Assembly (NCBI GenBank): GCA_963834875.1
Contig: CAWIDG010000001.1
Coordinates: forward strand, 175,046 to 239,045
Source of the DNA: DATAGF01 sp963834875
Lineage (GTDB): Bacteria; Actinomycetota; Thermoleophilia; Miltoncostaeales; Miltoncostaeaceae
DNA: 64,000 bases
Reading direction: 5' to 3'
Positions 62,927-64,000 of this stretch are shown here, piece after piece. Below the pieces are notes generated by a model, which saw only the letters and a list, made by a program, of their open reading frames with translations, was not told where the DNA came from and did no database searches. The position numbers and the translations under genes were made by a program. Numbering within the stretch: the first letter of the stretch is position 1; the number at the start of each line of letters is the position of its first letter.

Positions 62927-63703
62927 TCAATATCGGAACTGCTCGGCAAGGATCCGCTCGTTCCATGAATGGCTGGCGTCAAAGAGAAGCGTCGCAGTCT
63001 GCTGTTTGGACTGGCTTACCGTCACGGAGACAACGGTCTTGAACTCGGTGTGGTCAGCGGCAACGTTGACCGGTCGCTTGTCGCCTTCCAGAACGTCGAA
63101 CCGGACAATGGCTTTCTCAGGAATGAGCGCGCCGCGCCAGCGTCGTGGCCGGAACGGGCTGACGGGCGTCAGCGCCAGAAGCGGCGCATCGAGGGGGAGG
63201 ATCGGTCCATGCGCGGAGAGGTTATAGGCGGTGGAGCCCGCGGGCGTCGCGACCATCACGCCATCGCAGCTCAGTTCCTCCAGCCTGATTTTTCCGTCGA
63301 TCGAGATTCTGATCTTCGCCGTCTGGTAGGATTGCCGCCACAGAGCGACCTCATTGATCGCCACGGCGTACGAGGTAAGCCCATCGGAGGTAACCGTTTC
63401 CATCTCCAGCGGGCGGATCGTCTCGGCGACAGCAGCGGCGATGCGTTCCGGCAGGTTCTCTTCGTTGAATTCGTTCATCAGGAAGCCGACCGTGCCACGG
63501 TTCATGCCGTAGACCTTCTTGCCGGTGCTCATCGTCTCGCGCAGCGTCTGCAGCAGGAAACCGTCACCGCCGAGCGCGACCACGACGTCGGCTTCAGCTA
63601 TGTCGGATTGGCCGTAAAGCCGGGCAAGCCGCGTTGCGGCGTCCTTAGCGTCTTCGGTTCCGGAGTAAATGAATGCGAAAGTGGTCCTTGCCTCGTTCAT
63701 CAC
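62927..63703 (-). CDS. nadK: NAD kinase
   Basis: A 258-residue NAD kinase making NADP from NAD. Motifs: VVVALGGDGFLLQTL (GGDG loop), GMNRGTVGFL, INEVALWR, and DGVMVATPAGSTAYNLSAHGPILP. Length is normal for the short proteobacterial form. It is upstream of the helicase on the same strand with a 112-base gap. Confidence 0.95.
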   Translation of the reverse strand: MMNEARTTFAFIYSGTEDAKDAATRLARLYGQSDIAEADVVVALGGDGFLLQTLRETMSTGKKVYGMNRGTVGFLMNEFNEENLPERIAAAVAETIRPLEMETVTSDGLTSYAVAINEVALWRQSYQTAKIRISIDGKIRLEELSCDGVMVATPAGSTAYNLSAHGPILPLDAPLLALTPVSPFRPRRWRGALIPEKAIVRFDVLEGDKRPVNVAADHTEFKTVVSVTVSQSKQQTATLLFDASHSWNERILAEQFRY

Positions 63704-64000
63704 TTCCGGCCGCGGTTTTTTTGTCGGTCACCACTGTCCGGTTAGCACGCGCCATCCTGTCTGCAAAGTCGGCCTGAGCACAATCACTGGCAACCAGGGC
63801 CAGGTCGCCAGGCGTTCGCTACCGATGACAGCCCCACCTTTTCGTTCGTCACACAACGTCCAGATCAAACCCCGGCGTCGCCGCATGCTCTGACCCGATG
63901 TCACCTCGCAGACTAGCGGATTGCTTACATGACAATGACAATACTTGGCATTCCCGCATCGATTAGCGCGCGCCATTCCGTCTGCAAAGAGACGTGCGCT
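63704..64000. other. Right window edge, no gene called
   Basis: About 297 bases upstream of nadK. Two imperfect direct repeats of about 30 bases, TTAGC(A/G)CGCGCCAT-type, lie near 63741 and 63962. The only ORF (63728-63976, minus) does not look like a protein. Confidence 0.45.

Noticed and set aside
63728..63976. Minus-strand ORF at the right edge
   Set aside because: Amino-acid pattern is not protein-like and it spans the direct repeats.

Overview
The window is a composite of two genomes that do not belong together. Bases 1 to about 43.29 kb have very high GC, GTG starts, ATGA/GTGA gene overlaps and an actinobacterial gene set: a fused PafBC WYL regulator, a WS/DGAT acyltransferase, futalosine-pathway MqnE, YraN, DprA and ComM. 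A Thermoleophilia-like member of Actinomycetota is my best guess, but this is inference. From about 43.32 kb to the end, GC drops and the genes look alphaproteobacterial (Hyphomicrobiales-like): three-domain NirK with a cytochrome c, CspA and bS21, a FecR-domain protein, SseA, a DEAD-box helicase, NAD kinase and MITE-like repeats. The switch lies within about 30 bases, directly after a strong hairpin and directly before an AraC regulator that has lost its 5' half. This looks like a contig mis-join (or a contig end) rather than biology.

Left part. 0.1-9 kb: rplS-rnhB, a CapA-like protein, yraN, an enolase-superfamily enzyme, comM-dprA, pafBC. 9-20 kb: UbiA prenyltransferase, Nudix hydrolase, WS/DGAT, aldo-keto reductase, a decarboxylating-dehydrogenase homologue, a 2Fe-2S ferredoxin, mqnE, hydrolases. 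19.5-22.8 kb: a tightly overlapping HIT / phosphomannomutase / ABC ATPase / ABC permease operon, then corA. 23.9-25.1 kb: a truncated tyrosine recombinase and a hairpin-rich stretch. 25-30.4 kb: two response regulators divergent from a histidine kinase that runs into trpF-trpB-trpA. 30.4-38.5 kb: cold-shock protein, a Ser/Thr kinase with a membrane protein carrying an unbroken GxxxG array, UspA, DUF202, RecQ, thioesterase, luciferase-like monooxygenase, SRPBCC protein. At 38.56 kb there is a selenocysteine tRNA whose 3' end is repeated 2.9 kb downstream. The bases between look like a decayed integrated element with small ORFs, gene fragments, paired hairpins and a very small peptide gene that has its own leader hairpin, Shine-Dalgarno sequence and terminator.

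Right part. 43.3-57.5 kb is loosely packed accessory DNA: remnants of AraC regulators and a phage terminase small subunit, a cytochrome c/nirK pair, secreted proteins, a nuclease, a FecR protein with 45-bp repeats, cspA, rpsU, HNH and HTH genes. 57.9-61.2 kb is a dapB-like / GNAT / sseA / small-monooxygenase group bracketed by two inverted copies of a MITE-like repeat. The window ends with a DEAD-box helicase and NAD kinase.

Both parts carry many single-base frame breaks in otherwise conserved genes (trpF, trpB, trpA, recQ, nirK, rpsU and others). Most are one extra base, often in short G or C runs. Residual sequencing indels explain this better than pseudogenisation, so such genes are annotated as single CDS spanning the break.
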